A stretch of DNA of 64,000 nucleotides, taken from NCBI RefSeq assembly GCF_000585395.1, contig NZ_KK073875.1, forward strand, positions 5,823,531-5,887,530, in the 5' to 3' direction. The notes below the pieces were generated by a model. The model was not told the origin of the DNA. It saw only the letters and a list, made by a program, of their open reading frames with translations, and made no database searches. This document shows positions 9,013-18,047 of the stretch, in pieces (the stretch's first letter is position 1; every line of letters begins with the position of its first letter). Source of the DNA: Saccharibacillus sacchari DSM 19268 (lineage in GTDB: Bacteria; Bacillota; Bacilli; Paenibacillales; Paenibacillaceae). Both the position numbers and the translations under genes were made by a program.

Positions 9013-9939
9013 TCAATGTGCCGTATCGATAATCATCAACAAGAAGGTAACCATCATATAATAGATCGAATACATGAAGACTTTTTTGCCCCAGGCATCC
9101 GGATCTTGGCCTTTCGCCAGTCCTTTGACCGCGAAGAACAACCACAGTACCGTGATCGCGATCGAAGCTACGGTGAAGATCATGCCCACGTATCCGTAGG
9201 CGTACATCAGAATCGGCACGGGCAGCAGCAGCACGATGTAAGGCAGCATTTGCCATTGCGTGCGGCGAATGCCTTTGACGACCGGAAGAATCGGGAAGCC
9301 CGCAGCGCGATATTCTTCGACGCGGCGAATGCCGAGTGCCCAGAAATGCGGCGGCTGCCACAAGAACATCCAGAGGAACAGCAGAACGGCGCCCATGTCG
9401 ATCGTATTCGTGACGGCCACATAACCGATAACCGGCGGCATCGCGCCGGAGATTCCGCCGAGCGACGTGCTCCACGTGGAGGTCCGTTTCAACCACATCG
9501 TGTAGAGCACGACGTAAGCGAACATGCCGATGGCTCCGCAAATTCCGGTCAGCACTCCGCAGAATGCAAACAGAATAGTCAGGCCCAGCACGCCCAGCAC
9601 GATTCCGTACGTCAGAACGACGCTTGGGGCGATCTTCCCTGTCGGCAGCGCACGGTTCTTCGTACGCTCCATTTTGGTATCCATCTCACGGTCGAGATAG
9701 TTGTTGAATACGCCCGATGCGCCGACGATCAGCATTGTTCCTGCCAGTGTGAAAAGCAGATTCAACCAATCGATGTTCCACCGCGAAGCCAGCCAGAAGC
9801 CGGCCAGCGTCACGAACAAGTTCGAGCGTAAAATGCCCGGCTTTGCAAGCGTCAAAAAATCTCTCCAGGTCACCCGCGTCTCTGCGGATTCCGATACGGG
9901 AGAGGCTTCCGAGGCTGCATAATTCAATGGTTTGCTCAC
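9013..9939 (-). CDS. ctaB: Protoheme IX farnesyltransferase (heme O synthase)
   Basis: This 308-residue UbiA-type prenyltransferase has the polyprenyl-diphosphate site NNYLDREMDTKMERTKNR at about residues 81-98 and some eight to nine membrane helices. It transfers a farnesyl group to heme B, making heme O for terminal oxidases. The frame is open far upstream, but the GTG at 9939 follows AAAGGAGG, so I start there. The usual cta neighbours (ctaA, ctaCDEF) are absent, so the gene stands apart from the oxidase operon. Confidence 0.92.
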   Translation of the reverse strand: MSKPLNYAASEASPVSESAETRVTWRDFLTLAKPGILRSNLFVTLAGFWLASRWNIDWLNLLFTLAGTMLIVGASGVFNNYLDREMDTKMERTKNRALPTGKIAPSVVLTYGIVLGVLGLTILFAFCGVLTGICGAIGMFAYVVLYTMWLKRTSTWSTSLGGISGAMPPVIGYVAVTNTIDMGAVLLFLWMFLWQPPHFWALGIRRVEEYRAAGFPILPVVKGIRRTQWQMLPYIVLLLPVPILMYAYGYVGMIFTVASIAITVLWLFFAVKGLAKGQDPDAWGKKVFMYSIYYMMVTFLLMIIDTAH

Positions 9940-10258
9940 TCGCTTAATGCCTCCTTTTACGTTCCGATCCGCATTTTTCCATTCATGCGGCATATTAGGG
10001 TAGTGACGATAATGACTAGAATCGACTTCAAATAAGCCGAGAAAAGGTATCGCTATGAAATTTATCATATCAAAGGCCTTTCCGATTGCCAACGATTCCA
10101 TAAACAAGTTCGATAATTTGACAATTTCATGAGTTTTTCAGGGCTTCCACAAAAAAAGATGTGGAATTTTTTCGGGAAACGGGTACAACTTTAGGAAGAA
10201 ATTTTGGATTTTTGTTAACCGAATGAGGTATACTGAAAAGAAAAACGGAGGTTATCCG

Positions 10259-10456
10259 ATGAATAAAGGTCTGGCCCTATGGTTTGCGGTATCTTCGATG
10301 GCCCTGGTTACGCTGAGCGCGATCTTGATTAACGAGAGTGCATGGTTGGCACTGGGAGTCTTTGTTGTCGCGACATTGAATATCGGATGGGGCTTTGCCA
10401 CCAAAGTTCGCATCCAGCGCAAAGCAGGCAACGTCCCCCCGAAATCCGTGCATTAA
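10259..10456 (+). CDS. Small two-helix membrane protein (YlaF/DUF5325-like)
   Basis: This 65-residue protein consists of two hydrophobic helices (about 5-23 and 27-47) and a short basic tail. Its pattern (ILINESAWLALGVF, then GWGFATK) resembles the YlaF/DUF5325 family of Bacillales, whose role is unknown. Assignment is by eye, so moderate. The ATG follows ACGGAGG; the upstream frame extension is not used. A strong terminator follows. Confidence 0.7.
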   Translation: MNKGLALWFAVSSMALVTLSAILINESAWLALGVFVVATLNIGWGFATKVRIQRKAGNVPPKSVH

Positions 10457-10493
10457 GTTGAAAGCGATCCCAATCTTATAACAGGCATATGTG

Positions 10494-10535
10494 AAAAAGC
10501 AGCTTCGCCATTACTATCGGCAAAGCTGCTTTTTA
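10494..10535 (+). terminator. Bidirectional terminator between the YlaF-like gene and trpS
   Basis: AAAGCAGCTT.GCC and GGC.AAGCTGCTTT pair with one mismatch, followed by TTTTTA on the plus strand. A-runs on the other side let it serve trpS as well. Confidence 0.85.
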
Positions 10536-10587
10536 TCGTGATGTCTAATTTCAAACTCTACATCTTATATAGAGCCTATCTCCGGCA

Positions 10588-11574
10588 TTACGACTTAGGC
10601 AAAAAGCCCATCCGATCGCGAACGCCTTTCATCGTTTCTTCCGCTACGGCCTCCGCCCGCTCTGCGCCCTTGGCCAGAATGCGCGTGATTTCGCCGGATT
10701 CGCGGATTTGGTGATAACGCTGCTGCAAAGGTTCGAGAACGGAAACGACGGCTTCGCCCAGTTCTTTTTTGAACGCGCCGTACATTTTGCCTTCGAAATG
10801 CGCTTGAACTTGATCCAGCGTCATTCCCGTACACTCCGCATAGATGCCCATCAGGTTGCTGACTTCCGGTTTTTCGGCCGGATCGTAACGAACTTCGCCG
10901 CCCGAATCGGTCGTTGCGCGGTTCAGCTTCTTGCGGATGACGTCCGGCGGATCAAGCAGAGCGATGTAGCTGCCTGCATTTGCATTGCTCTTGCTCATTT
11001 TTTTCGAAGCATCGTCAAGACCCATCACGCGTGCGCCGACCTTCGGAATATACGGCTCCGGTACGGTAAAGAAATCGCCATAACGAGCATTAAAACGTCC
11101 GGCCAGATCGCGAGTCAGCTCCAAATGCTGCTTCTGGTCTTCGCCGACCGGAACAAGATCCGCCTGATACAGCAAAATATCGGCCGCCATCAGCGACGGA
11201 TAAACGAACAAGCCCGCTCCGACCGAGCTTTTGCCGTCCGATTTGTCTTTGAACTGGGTCATGCGTTCCAATTCGCCCATTCCGGTCAGCGTCGTCATCA
11301 ACCAGCCCAGCTCGGCATGCTGACGCACATGGGACTGCATGAAGATATTCGACTTTTCCGGATCGATGCCTGCCGCCGCATAAAGCGTCGCGACCGATTC
11401 CGATTGCTCGCGCAGTGCCGCAGGATCTTGGGGAACCGTAACGGCATGCAGGTCAACGACCGAAAAGAAACACTCATAATCATGCTGAAGCGCCACGAAA
11501 TTTTTGATGGCGCCGATGTAGTTGCCGATGGTCAGTTGACCGCTTGGCTGAATGCCGGATAATACCTTTTTCAT
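10588..11574 (-). CDS. trpS: Tryptophanyl-tRNA synthetase
   Basis: This 328-residue class I aminoacyl-tRNA synthetase has the HIGH-type motif in PSGQLTIGNYIGA near the N-terminus and the KMSKS loop (KKMSKSNANA). It charges tRNA-Trp with tryptophan. The true start is the ATG at 11574; the longer frame runs into the T-box leader. Upstream are a complete Trp-type T-box riboswitch and a consensus-like promoter, so expression should rise when uncharged tRNA-Trp accumulates. Confidence 0.96.
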   Translation of the reverse strand: MKKVLSGIQPSGQLTIGNYIGAIKNFVALQHDYECFFSVVDLHAVTVPQDPAALREQSESVATLYAAAGIDPEKSNIFMQSHVRQHAELGWLMTTLTGMGELERMTQFKDKSDGKSSVGAGLFVYPSLMAADILLYQADLVPVGEDQKQHLELTRDLAGRFNARYGDFFTVPEPYIPKVGARVMGLDDASKKMSKSNANAGSYIALLDPPDVIRKKLNRATTDSGGEVRYDPAEKPEVSNLMGIYAECTGMTLDQVQAHFEGKMYGAFKKELGEAVVSVLEPLQQRYHQIRESGEITRILAKGAERAEAVAEETMKGVRDRMGFLPKS

Positions 11575-11629
11575 AAGATTGAATGCCTCCGTTTCTTCAT
11601 GTAAAGCTTGAATCAAAGCCGAAAAACGC

Positions 11630-11890
11630 AAAAAGGCCCAGTCCGCAAGGGACGTGAGCCGTGGTGCCACCCTTATTCATCGGTCGAGAAAAGCTGCTGC
11701 AACCGATCTTAACCGCTCCGATAACGGGAAGCGAGGTCCGGCCTGCCTATTTCGGAACGTAAACGTCCGGTTCAGCATGGCACTCCGGGGTCCATTCGCC
11801 AAGGCGGTCTTCACTGGCTTGCATCGACCGCCAGCTTTCTGCAAAATCCCGCTCCTGTTTACTTGTCCCCATCATTGCGTTGTTCGACTT
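11630..11890 (-). promoter_or_regulatory. T-box leader (tRNA-Trp sensing) of trpS
   Basis: On the minus strand the T-box core GGGTGGCACCACGG (11659-11672) is followed by a terminator stem GGCTCACGTCC / GGACTGGGCC and TTTTT (11630-11661). Upstream lies a Stem I region with the AGAAAGCTGGCGGT...ACCGCC arms. A candidate specifier codon TGG sits at 11792-11794 in GCGAATGGACC. This is a transcription-attenuating T-box: uncharged tRNA-Trp pairs with the specifier and the core and prevents termination. Confidence 0.92.
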
Positions 11891-11901
11891 ATTTGTTCCC
11901 C

Positions 11902-11931
11902 ATCATACAAGTCGCGGAAAGCCCTTGTCAA
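11902..11931 (-). promoter_or_regulatory. Sigma-A promoter of the trpS T-box transcript
   Basis: The minus strand reads TTGACA (11926-11931), an 18-base spacer, then TATGAT (11902-11907). It lies just upstream of the first T-box sequences. Confidence 0.8.
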
Positions 11932-11934
11932 TCT

Positions 11935-12063
11935 ATTAGGACATGGACGCAAACCTGCCGAAGCGCACATTCATTCCCTTCGGCGTTCGCGTTCATGCCC
12001 GGATTGCCGATGCGCATCCGGCTCCCTTTCCGGAAGTGCGCATCTTTCCCAAATCTGTTCAGG
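11935..12063. other. Intergenic hairpin region between the trpS promoter and the 12064 gene
   Basis: I see no coding potential. A strong hairpin at 12009-12044 (GATGCGCA.CCGG / CCGG.TGCGCATC) follows the stop of the next gene on the minus strand, but no T-run follows it. It may protect or pause that transcript's 3' end. Confidence 0.45.
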
Positions 12064-12471
12064 TTAAGAAAGCTCGGAACGGGCTTCCTTGTAAGCAGGC
12101 TTTGGATAGCGGATCATGCTGCTGGCCATGTTGTAGTTCGACTCGAACTGGGCATCGACCACGATTGCGGCTTTGCGGATCGCAAAATCATAATTGATCT
12201 CGCCGTGCGTCCAGTTTTTCTTGTAGTTGAGCGACTCGATAGCCATATTGCGAAAGGTACGGATCTGTTGTTCGTTCAATCCATGCTCCGGACCTTCCAC
12301 GTGACCGTCACGTCCCGCAAGCGGCGTATGGCGAATGCCGAATTTACCAACGACATTATTGCGGATCTGGATGAACAACGTACCTGCTTCAAGTCCGGAC
12401 AATTCTTCGCTTAATTCCTTAAATACGATATCAAGCTGTCTGGGAAGCGAATATTCATTAACGACAAACAT
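12064..12471 (-). CDS. Conserved-looking hypothetical protein
   Basis: I do not recognise this 135-residue soluble protein. It has no signal peptide or membrane segment. The sequence begins MFVVNEYSLPRQLDIVFKEL and contains a mixed alpha/beta pattern with the His-rich stretch FGIRHTPLAGRDGHVEGPEH. The ATG at 12471 follows GAGGGGGA; the longer frame adds eight residues without a better site. It is monocistronic, between trpS and pepF. Codon use matches its neighbours. Confidence 0.7.
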   Translation of the reverse strand: MFVVNEYSLPRQLDIVFKELSEELSGLEAGTLFIQIRNNVVGKFGIRHTPLAGRDGHVEGPEHGLNEQQIRTFRNMAIESLNYKKNWTHGEINYDFAIRKAAIVVDAQFESNYNMASSMIRYPKPAYKEARSELS

Positions 12472-12650
12472 GCTAGTCCCCCTCATAAGTAACACCTAAA
12501 TACGTGTAATGCTTAGCCTTTTATACCGGTATGTAGCGCTTAAGTCTCATTATAAATGGATGAATTCCCGCCTTCAATACAGACCGAAAGAATTAGGCAA
12601 ATATGACTATTTAAATGCAAATAACCACCAATTTTAAGTCATAAACGAAC

Positions 12651-12689
12651 AAAAAACGAGCAGATTCGACTTCTGCTCGTCTTTTTTCG
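12651..12689 (-). terminator. Terminator of the M3 oligopeptidase gene
   Basis: ACGAGCAG and CTGCTCGT pair around a 9-base loop. On the minus strand TTTTTTG follows, with a T-run on the plus side as well, so it may work both ways. It is 80 bases past the stop at 12771. Confidence 0.85.
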
Positions 12690-12770
12690 AGTTTTGCTTT
12701 TTAACTATCAAAAGTATACTTCAGGATTTTCAAATTAATTTCGTTAACTTTTCAGTATCTTATTCTTGGA

Positions 12771-14579
12771 TTATCCAACTTTCGATGCGGTCATATCCAA
12801 GAAAGATCGGACGTCCGCCACGCTCATATCCACCGCTGCCTGCCAAAAGTCCGGTTTTGTCAGATCGACGCCTAAATGCTTTGATGCCAGTTCCTCTACA
12901 GTCATACGGCCGGTATCGAGCAGCAGCGCATCGTATTTGTCGGCGAAGCTCTGTCCTTCACGCTGTGCTTGCGCATAGATCCCCGCACTGAACAGGTAGC
13001 CGAACGTATACGGGAAGTTGTAGAACGGCACGCCCGTATTGTAAAAATGCAGCTTGGACGCCCAGAAATGAGGATGGTAGTCGTCCAGCGCGCCGCAAAA
13101 TGCTTCTTCCTGCGCTTCGACCATCAGCGCGCTCAAGTCTTGAGGCGTCAGCAGGCCGGAACGGCGTTTCTCGTAAAAGCGGGTCTCGAACAGGAAGCGC
13201 GCATGGATGTTCATGAAAAAAGCGACGCTGCGCTGAATTTTGTCTTCAAGCAATACGATGCGTTCTTCCTCCGTCGCCGCCTTTTTGACCAACGAATCGG
13301 CTACGATCATCTCCGCAAAAGTCGAAGCCGTCTCGGCCACGTTCATCGCGTAACGCTGACTAAAAGTCGGAAGCTCATCCATGACGTGCTGGTGATATCC
13401 GTGTCCCAGCTCGTGCGCCAAAGTGGAGACATTGGACGCCGTGCCGCTATAGGTCATGAAAATGCGCGTCTGCTTGGTCAGCGGAAGGGCTGTGCAGAAT
13501 CCGCCCGGACGCTTGCCCGCGCGGTCTTCCGCTTCGATCCAATGGTTGTCGAACGCGCGCTGGGCAAAATCGGCCATGCGCGGGCTGAAGCTGCGGAATT
13601 GCTCCACGATCAGATCGGCGGCATCGTCGTAATCGATCTTCGATTCCGACTCCCCGATCGGCGCATCGACGTCGTGCCAGCCCAGCTTTTCCGTGCCGAG
13701 CAAGCGGGCTTTGCGGTTCAGGTATTCGACGAAGATCGCTTTGTTGTCCGTGATCGCCTGCCACATCGCGGACAGCGTTTTGCCGGACATGCGATTGATC
13801 TCCAAGGGTTCGCGCAGCACGTCGTCCCAGCCGCGTTTTTCATACAAGGACAACCGGAATCCGGCCAAGTGGTTCAGCGTATCCGCGCAGTAATCTTCTA
13901 CATCCGTCCAGGCCTGTTCCCAGTTGCGTCCCATCTCTTCGCGCTGTTTCGGATCGGAAGAGCCCAGCTTGTTCGCCGCCTGCGCCGCCGACAGAAGTTG
14001 GGTCTCGCCGTTTTCTTCGTATTTCACTCGCACATGGCGAATGATCGTGTTATAGAAGCTGCTCCAGCCCTGGTATCCGTCGACCGACAACGAAAGCGCC
14101 AGACTTTCCAGCTCCGGCGTCATTTTGTCGCGCGCTTGGGCACGGCTTTCGCTGAGGTTGAACGAAATCGGAGCCACGGATTCGCGTGTCGTCCAAGCTT
14201 CCCAAACCTCATCTTCCGTGTTTTGCAGGATGCTGTCGAACGTCGCGACCACGCTTTGCCAACGAGCACGGATCGAACCTACGCGTGCCGACAGTTGGCC
14301 TGCTTTCTGATCATTCTGATCCTGCGCGCTCAAACAGGATACAAACGCTCCGGCTTGCCGAAAACGCGCCGAAACACTTTGAACGTTTTCGAAAATAGGG
14401 TCAAAAACGTCGGTCTGCTCCACGCTCGCAGGCGGGTTCAAACTTCCGATTTGCGCAGCAAGCGCATCGACGTCCGCCGCCAGTTTTTTCAGAAAATCGT
14501 CAAACTCGCCCGAAGCTGATCCTCCCGGAAAAACAGTTTCCAAATCCCATGTTTGTCTCAAGCGATTGCTCATGTTCAT
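12771..14579 (-). CDS. M3-family oligoendopeptidase F
   Basis: This protein of about 602 residues is a zinc oligopeptidase of the PepF clan. The metal site is HELGH at about residues 389-393, with the downstream glutamate in NVAETASTFAE, the usual M3 arrangement. It cleaves short peptides in the cytoplasm. Length is normal for PepF. Two ATG codons near an AAAGG site are possible (14579 and 14573), and the GTG at 14585 overlaps the site; I chose 14579. The gene stands alone. Confidence 0.93.
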   Translation of the reverse strand: MNMSNRLRQTWDLETVFPGGSASGEFDDFLKKLAADVDALAAQIGSLNPPASVEQTDVFDPIFENVQSVSARFRQAGAFVSCLSAQDQNDQKAGQLSARVGSIRARWQSVVATFDSILQNTEDEVWEAWTTRESVAPISFNLSESRAQARDKMTPELESLALSLSVDGYQGWSSFYNTIIRHVRVKYEENGETQLLSAAQAANKLGSSDPKQREEMGRNWEQAWTDVEDYCADTLNHLAGFRLSLYEKRGWDDVLREPLEINRMSGKTLSAMWQAITDNKAIFVEYLNRKARLLGTEKLGWHDVDAPIGESESKIDYDDAADLIVEQFRSFSPRMADFAQRAFDNHWIEAEDRAGKRPGGFCTALPLTKQTRIFMTYSGTASNVSTLAHELGHGYHQHVMDELPTFSQRYAMNVAETASTFAEMIVADSLVKKAATEEERIVLLEDKIQRSVAFFMNIHARFLFETRFYEKRRSGLLTPQDLSALMVEAQEEAFCGALDDYHPHFWASKLHFYNTGVPFYNFPYTFGYLFSAGIYAQAQREGQSFADKYDALLLDTGRMTVEELASKHLGVDLTKPDFWQAAVDMSVADVRSFLDMTASKVG

Positions 14580-14732
14580 TCGCACCTTTCGTCTTGAAAA
14601 TCGATCATCTTATATATTCCGACACGGTCCGTTCATGTGCGCTGTATGGTGTTTGACAGTGCCTCATGGTACAGTATTAACTATAGCGAAAACGTCTCAT
14701 GAAGCCAAATCTAACACGGGAGGGAACAAGCA

Positions 14733-14918
14733 ATGAGACCTCTGCAAATCTCGCCGGACACGGCGATTAAACTTTCCAAACAATTAAATGTTCCGATCGA
14801 ACATTTGATGCATATGCCGCAAAATATCCTGATGCAACGAATGGCCGAGCTAGCGAAAAAGGAAGCGGCCGAAGCGGCAAATGCCAAGCCCGAAGACGAT
14901 ACCGAAGGGAATAAGTAA
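14733..14918 (+). CDS. yycC: YycC-family small protein
   Basis: This 61-residue protein begins MRPLQISPDTAIKLSKQLNV and continues with PIEHLMHMPQNIL, almost the pattern of B. subtilis YycC. The family is small, soluble and of unknown role. The C-terminal third is Ala/Glu/Lys rich. The start follows GGGAGGG. The next gene starts three bases after its stop, so the two are translationally linked. Confidence 0.85.
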   Translation: MRPLQISPDTAIKLSKQLNVPIEHLMHMPQNILMQRMAELAKKEAAEAANAKPEDDTEGNK

Positions 14919-14921
14919 TCG

Positions 14922-15152
14922 ATGATTCCTTTTGAAAAGGCACTGCCGTATGACCGCATGATGGGTGATTTAACGGTTCCGAAGTGCCCGTTTTGCGGCG
15001 CGGAGAATGTTCTGCTGCCGATCAAGCCGTCGGAGATTCCGGATATTCAAACGGGGAAAAAACGGCTGACGGTGTTTCCTTGCTGTCACGGGCGGTTGAC
15101 GGTGCTGGACTGCGATGACGATTATTTGATGACGGACACGGTTGTGAAGTGA
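14922..15152 (+). CDS. Small cysteine-rich hypothetical protein
   Basis: This 76-residue protein has CPFC near residue 22 and PCCHGRLTVLDC near residue 53, which together look like a small zinc-ribbon-type fold. I know no named family. It directly follows yycC (three-base gap) and presumably shares its transcript. No membrane segment or signal is seen. Confidence 0.68.
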   Translation: MIPFEKALPYDRMMGDLTVPKCPFCGAENVLLPIKPSEIPDIQTGKKRLTVFPCCHGRLTVLDCDDDYLMTDTVVK

Positions 15153-15169
15153 CTGTTTTGCTTTCGCCC

Positions 15170-15378
15170 GGGTTGAAAGTCTGGAGCGGGGGAGGGAGAA
15201 GGCTCCGAGAGAAATTGTCAGCATAAGCTTCCGAAGTGCATTTCTTCGAAATGCTTTAAAACGCTGTCTCACCCGGAAAATGGTTTGAATATAGAGTGGG
15301 ATTTTTCCGGGTTCAAAGGCGTTTTTCACTGAATTTCTCTCTCCACCTTCTCCCTCCCAGCTACGTTGGACTTTCAGG
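15170..15378. repeat. Family C long imperfect palindrome, copy 1
   Basis: The element is bounded by TGAAAGTC and GACTTTCA. Inside are nested arms: GGGAGGGAGAAGG with CCTTCTCCCTCCC, GAGAGAAATT with AATTTCTCTC, and CCCGGAAAA with TTTTCCGGG. Related elements lie at about 22815-22940, 27806-27968 and 34345-34505. It is intergenic, has no ORF and would form a large cruciform or RNA hairpin. Confidence 0.75.
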
Positions 15379-15386
15379 GGCGAACA

Positions 15387-15471
15387 AACACGAGGCTTAA
15401 CACCCGTGTTTTTGGGTTTAAGAGAAAAAAGCAAAGACCTTCGAAGCCGTTTCCTCTTCGAAGGTCTTTTT
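15387..15471. terminator. Terminator pair between the small Cys-rich gene and the GH4 gene
   Basis: The first hairpin has ACACG / CGTGT arms followed by TTTTT on the plus strand (15387-15414). The second is a strong AAAGACCTTCGAAG / CTTCGAAGGTCTTT stem at 15433-15469 with T-runs on both sides. Together they end the plus-strand yycC unit and the minus-strand GH4 operon. Confidence 0.8.
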
Positions 15472-15618
15472 GGTTCTTTAATAATTGGGAAATCGGGATA
15501 GAGCGGGAAGCGTAAATTAAAGCAAGTTGGTAAGTTGTTAGGTGTAAGCATTGTTACGTTGACGAAAAGACGATGCAGCAAACGGAAAGCCTTTTGCTCG
15601 TTTCGGCTTCTTTTCTTG

Positions 15619-16938
15619 TTAGCGTAAAGCTACCTCGTTCGGGAAAAACCGTGCCAAGTAATCCTTGTTCCGCTCCAGCATCTCGTCCAGCATCTTTTCC
15701 GCGTCGTTTACCGAAGGCACCAACGGATGATGTGCCAACGCGGTCAGCGCAAGCTCCCGGCTTCCGGTTACGGCTGCCTGAATCGCGAGCTGCTCGTACG
15801 TTTTTACCGCATGGATCAAGCCTTTGGCGGCTTCCGGAACGATCTGTACCGGAATCGGCACGGGGCCGGTCTTCAATACTTTGCAATTCACTTCGATGCA
15901 GGCGTCGTCGGGCAGGAAATCGAGGTTGCCGTTGTTGGCGACGTTCAGCGTCTGGATGTCGCCTTTGTCGTTGTAGAGGGAGTTCATCAGCTTCACGGCG
16001 GCTTCGGAATAATAAGCGCCGCCGCGCTGTTCAAGCTGCTTCGGCTTTTCGGCCAGGTTGACGTCTTCGTACAGCTCGAACAGTTCGTCTTCCAGACGCT
16101 GCACCGTTTCCGCCCGGGTCTCGCCTTTCGCCGCGGCTTCCTGCTGTTCGGCCAGAAGCTCGCGGTGCAGGTAAAAATATTTCAGGTAATACGACGGGAC
16201 GGACTTCAACGTACGCAGCAGCGCGCCGTTCCACTCGTACTGCGGGACGTTTTTCGCGGAGTAACCGTCTCGGTTATCCAGCAATTCTTCCAGCTTCGAT
16301 TGCCCGTCGATCTCGATCCGGCTGATGTAATGCAGATGGTTGAGTCCGGCGAATTCGCAATAGATGCGTTCCGCAGGGACATCATACAGTTTCGACAACC
16401 ATTTGTACGCGGCGATCGGGGAGTTGCACAAACCGATCGTTTTGATGCGCGAATGCTTGTTGATCGCCTCCGTTACCATGCCCGCGGGATTCGTAAAGTT
16501 GAGCAGCCAAGCGTCGGGGCATAGTTCCTCCATGTCGCGTGCCACGTCCAGCAGCACCGGAATGGTACGGAGCGCTTTCATCATGCCACCCGGCCCGGTC
16601 GTTTCCTGCCCGATCATGCCGTACTTGAGCGGAATAGTCTCGTCCCATCCACGCGCTTCGAGCATCCCGACTCGCATTTGCGTGGAAACGAAATCGGCAT
16701 CAGCCAAGGCCGAGCGTCGGTCCAGCGTCAGCTTGACCTCGATCGGCAAGCCGGATTTCGCGACCATGCGCTGGGCCAGTTTGCCGACCGTGTTGAGCTT
16801 GCGAAGTCCCGGCTCGATATCGACCAGCACGATCTCCGTCACGGGGAAGGTCGCATAGTTTAAAATAAATCCTTCGATCAGTTCGGGCGTATACGAGGAA
16901 CCGCCTCCGATGACTGCGATTTTCAACTTTTTGCTCAT
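15619..16938 (-). CDS. GH4 6-phospho-glycosidase (6-phospho-beta-glucosidase-like)
   Basis: This 439-residue glycoside hydrolase family 4 enzyme starts with the NAD-binding GGGSSYTPELIEG loop and has the metal-site motifs GLCNSP and AGLNHLHY. GH4 enzymes use NAD+, Mn2+ and a reducing environment to cleave 6-phosphorylated disaccharides by an oxidation-elimination route. The start ATG overlaps the stop of the BadF kinase gene (ATGA), so translation is coupled. Unusually, the operon has an ABC importer and a kinase rather than a PTS, suggesting phosphorylation after uptake. The exact sugar is unknown. Confidence 0.9.
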   Translation of the reverse strand: MSKKLKIAVIGGGSSYTPELIEGFILNYATFPVTEIVLVDIEPGLRKLNTVGKLAQRMVAKSGLPIEVKLTLDRRSALADADFVSTQMRVGMLEARGWDETIPLKYGMIGQETTGPGGMMKALRTIPVLLDVARDMEELCPDAWLLNFTNPAGMVTEAINKHSRIKTIGLCNSPIAAYKWLSKLYDVPAERIYCEFAGLNHLHYISRIEIDGQSKLEELLDNRDGYSAKNVPQYEWNGALLRTLKSVPSYYLKYFYLHRELLAEQQEAAAKGETRAETVQRLEDELFELYEDVNLAEKPKQLEQRGGAYYSEAAVKLMNSLYNDKGDIQTLNVANNGNLDFLPDDACIEVNCKVLKTGPVPIPVQIVPEAAKGLIHAVKTYEQLAIQAAVTGSRELALTALAHHPLVPSVNDAEKMLDEMLERNKDYLARFFPNEVALR

Positions 16939-17912
16939 GATACGCTCGCCGCCTTTACGCTTAATTGATGATGAATCCGGTCGTACACCTCTTTGTCCAC
17001 ACTTTCTTCCTGACCGATCGCCATGAACAAAGCGCCTGCGACCGGTTCCAATGTCAAGACCGTCGGTTCGCACCCCGGCGCCAACTCCCGAATCTGCGCA
17101 TCCAAATGAGGCAGAATGTATCGGCTGTCGCCGCGCGTCAAAATGCTCCCGGCCATCACAAGATCAAACTGATCATCTTCCATCCGTAGTTTGCGAATCA
17201 CAGCTCCGGCGGCTTTGCCGAGTTCCCGACCTTGTTTCGCTAAAATGCTTTGCGCCGTCTCGTCCTGCTCGGCGACCTCGAACAATAACTTCGCGAGATC
17301 TCTCGGAATACGCCGCTCGTGATCCAAATAATGATGGAACATTTCTTCTTCCGAAGCCATCGCCAGCATCCGCAGCGCAGGTTCCGACAGCAGCGTGGAT
17401 CGTTCCCGCCCCTCCCAAGCACGAATGACCGAACGGAACACTTCGACCGCCAAATCCGAACCGCCGCCGAAATCCCCGAACGCGTAACCGAATCCGCCCA
17501 CCTGAAGTTCTTCCCCCTGCCGATTGATCCCATAACAGTTCGTTCCCGATCCGCAGATCACGACGACGCCGTGAGCCTGCTTCGTTCCGGCCCGAAGACC
17601 GATGACGGTGTCGCAAACGATCTCATGGTCGCCCATATCCAGCTCCGCGATCATCGGCCTCAAAATCCGAAAATCCGCTTCGCGATCCGCTCCCGCCAAT
17701 CCGAACACTGAACGAACCACCTGCTCTTTGCCGATCCCGGCTTGCTGCAAAGCTTCGCCTACGGCTGCTCGAATATTGCGCTGCGCAAGCTCGACGCCCA
17801 ACTGATGATTGCCGCAGCCGCTCACTGCCCGTCCCGCGATGCGGCCCGACTCATCGCAGACCACGGCCAGTGTTTTGCTGCCTCCTCCGTCAACGCCCAA
17901 ATAATAGTCCAA
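16935..17912 (-). CDS. BadF/BadG-type sugar kinase (N-acetylglucosamine kinase-like)
   Basis: This 325-residue ASKHA-fold ATPase begins LDYYLGVDGGGSKT (phosphate-1 loop), with an adenosine-site region VVICGSGTNCYG. The family includes N-acetylglucosamine and glucosamine kinases and the activators of BadF type; the surrounding sugar operon favours a sugar kinase. The best start is TTG 17912, seven bases after AGGAG; the frame extends 41 codons upstream without a ribosome site. Its stop overlaps the GH4 start. It probably phosphorylates the imported sugar that GH4 then cleaves. Confidence 0.83.
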   Translation of the reverse strand: MDYYLGVDGGGSKTLAVVCDESGRIAGRAVSGCGNHQLGVELAQRNIRAAVGEALQQAGIGKEQVVRSVFGLAGADREADFRILRPMIAELDMGDHEIVCDTVIGLRAGTKQAHGVVVICGSGTNCYGINRQGEELQVGGFGYAFGDFGGGSDLAVEVFRSVIRAWEGRERSTLLSEPALRMLAMASEEEMFHHYLDHERRIPRDLAKLLFEVAEQDETAQSILAKQGRELGKAAGAVIRKLRMEDDQFDLVMAGSILTRGDSRYILPHLDAQIRELAPGCEPTVLTLEPVAGALFMAIGQEESVDKEVYDRIHHQLSVKAASVS

Positions 17913-18047
17913 AAGCTCGCTCCTCTCCGATTCGCAGCGGTGAATTGTCAAAGCAATAATGCCGGATAGGGCCGATCGGGAACCGATTGCTCCCAACCGG
18001 CCCCGCGATGATTCCCGGTATGTCGCGCTTCTCATTCGTTTACCGCT

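Noticed and set aside
12969..14519. 516-codon open frame on the plus strand
   Set aside because: It is a mirror of the pepF-type gene, caused by its codon composition. The minus-strand protein has a perfect HELGH site.
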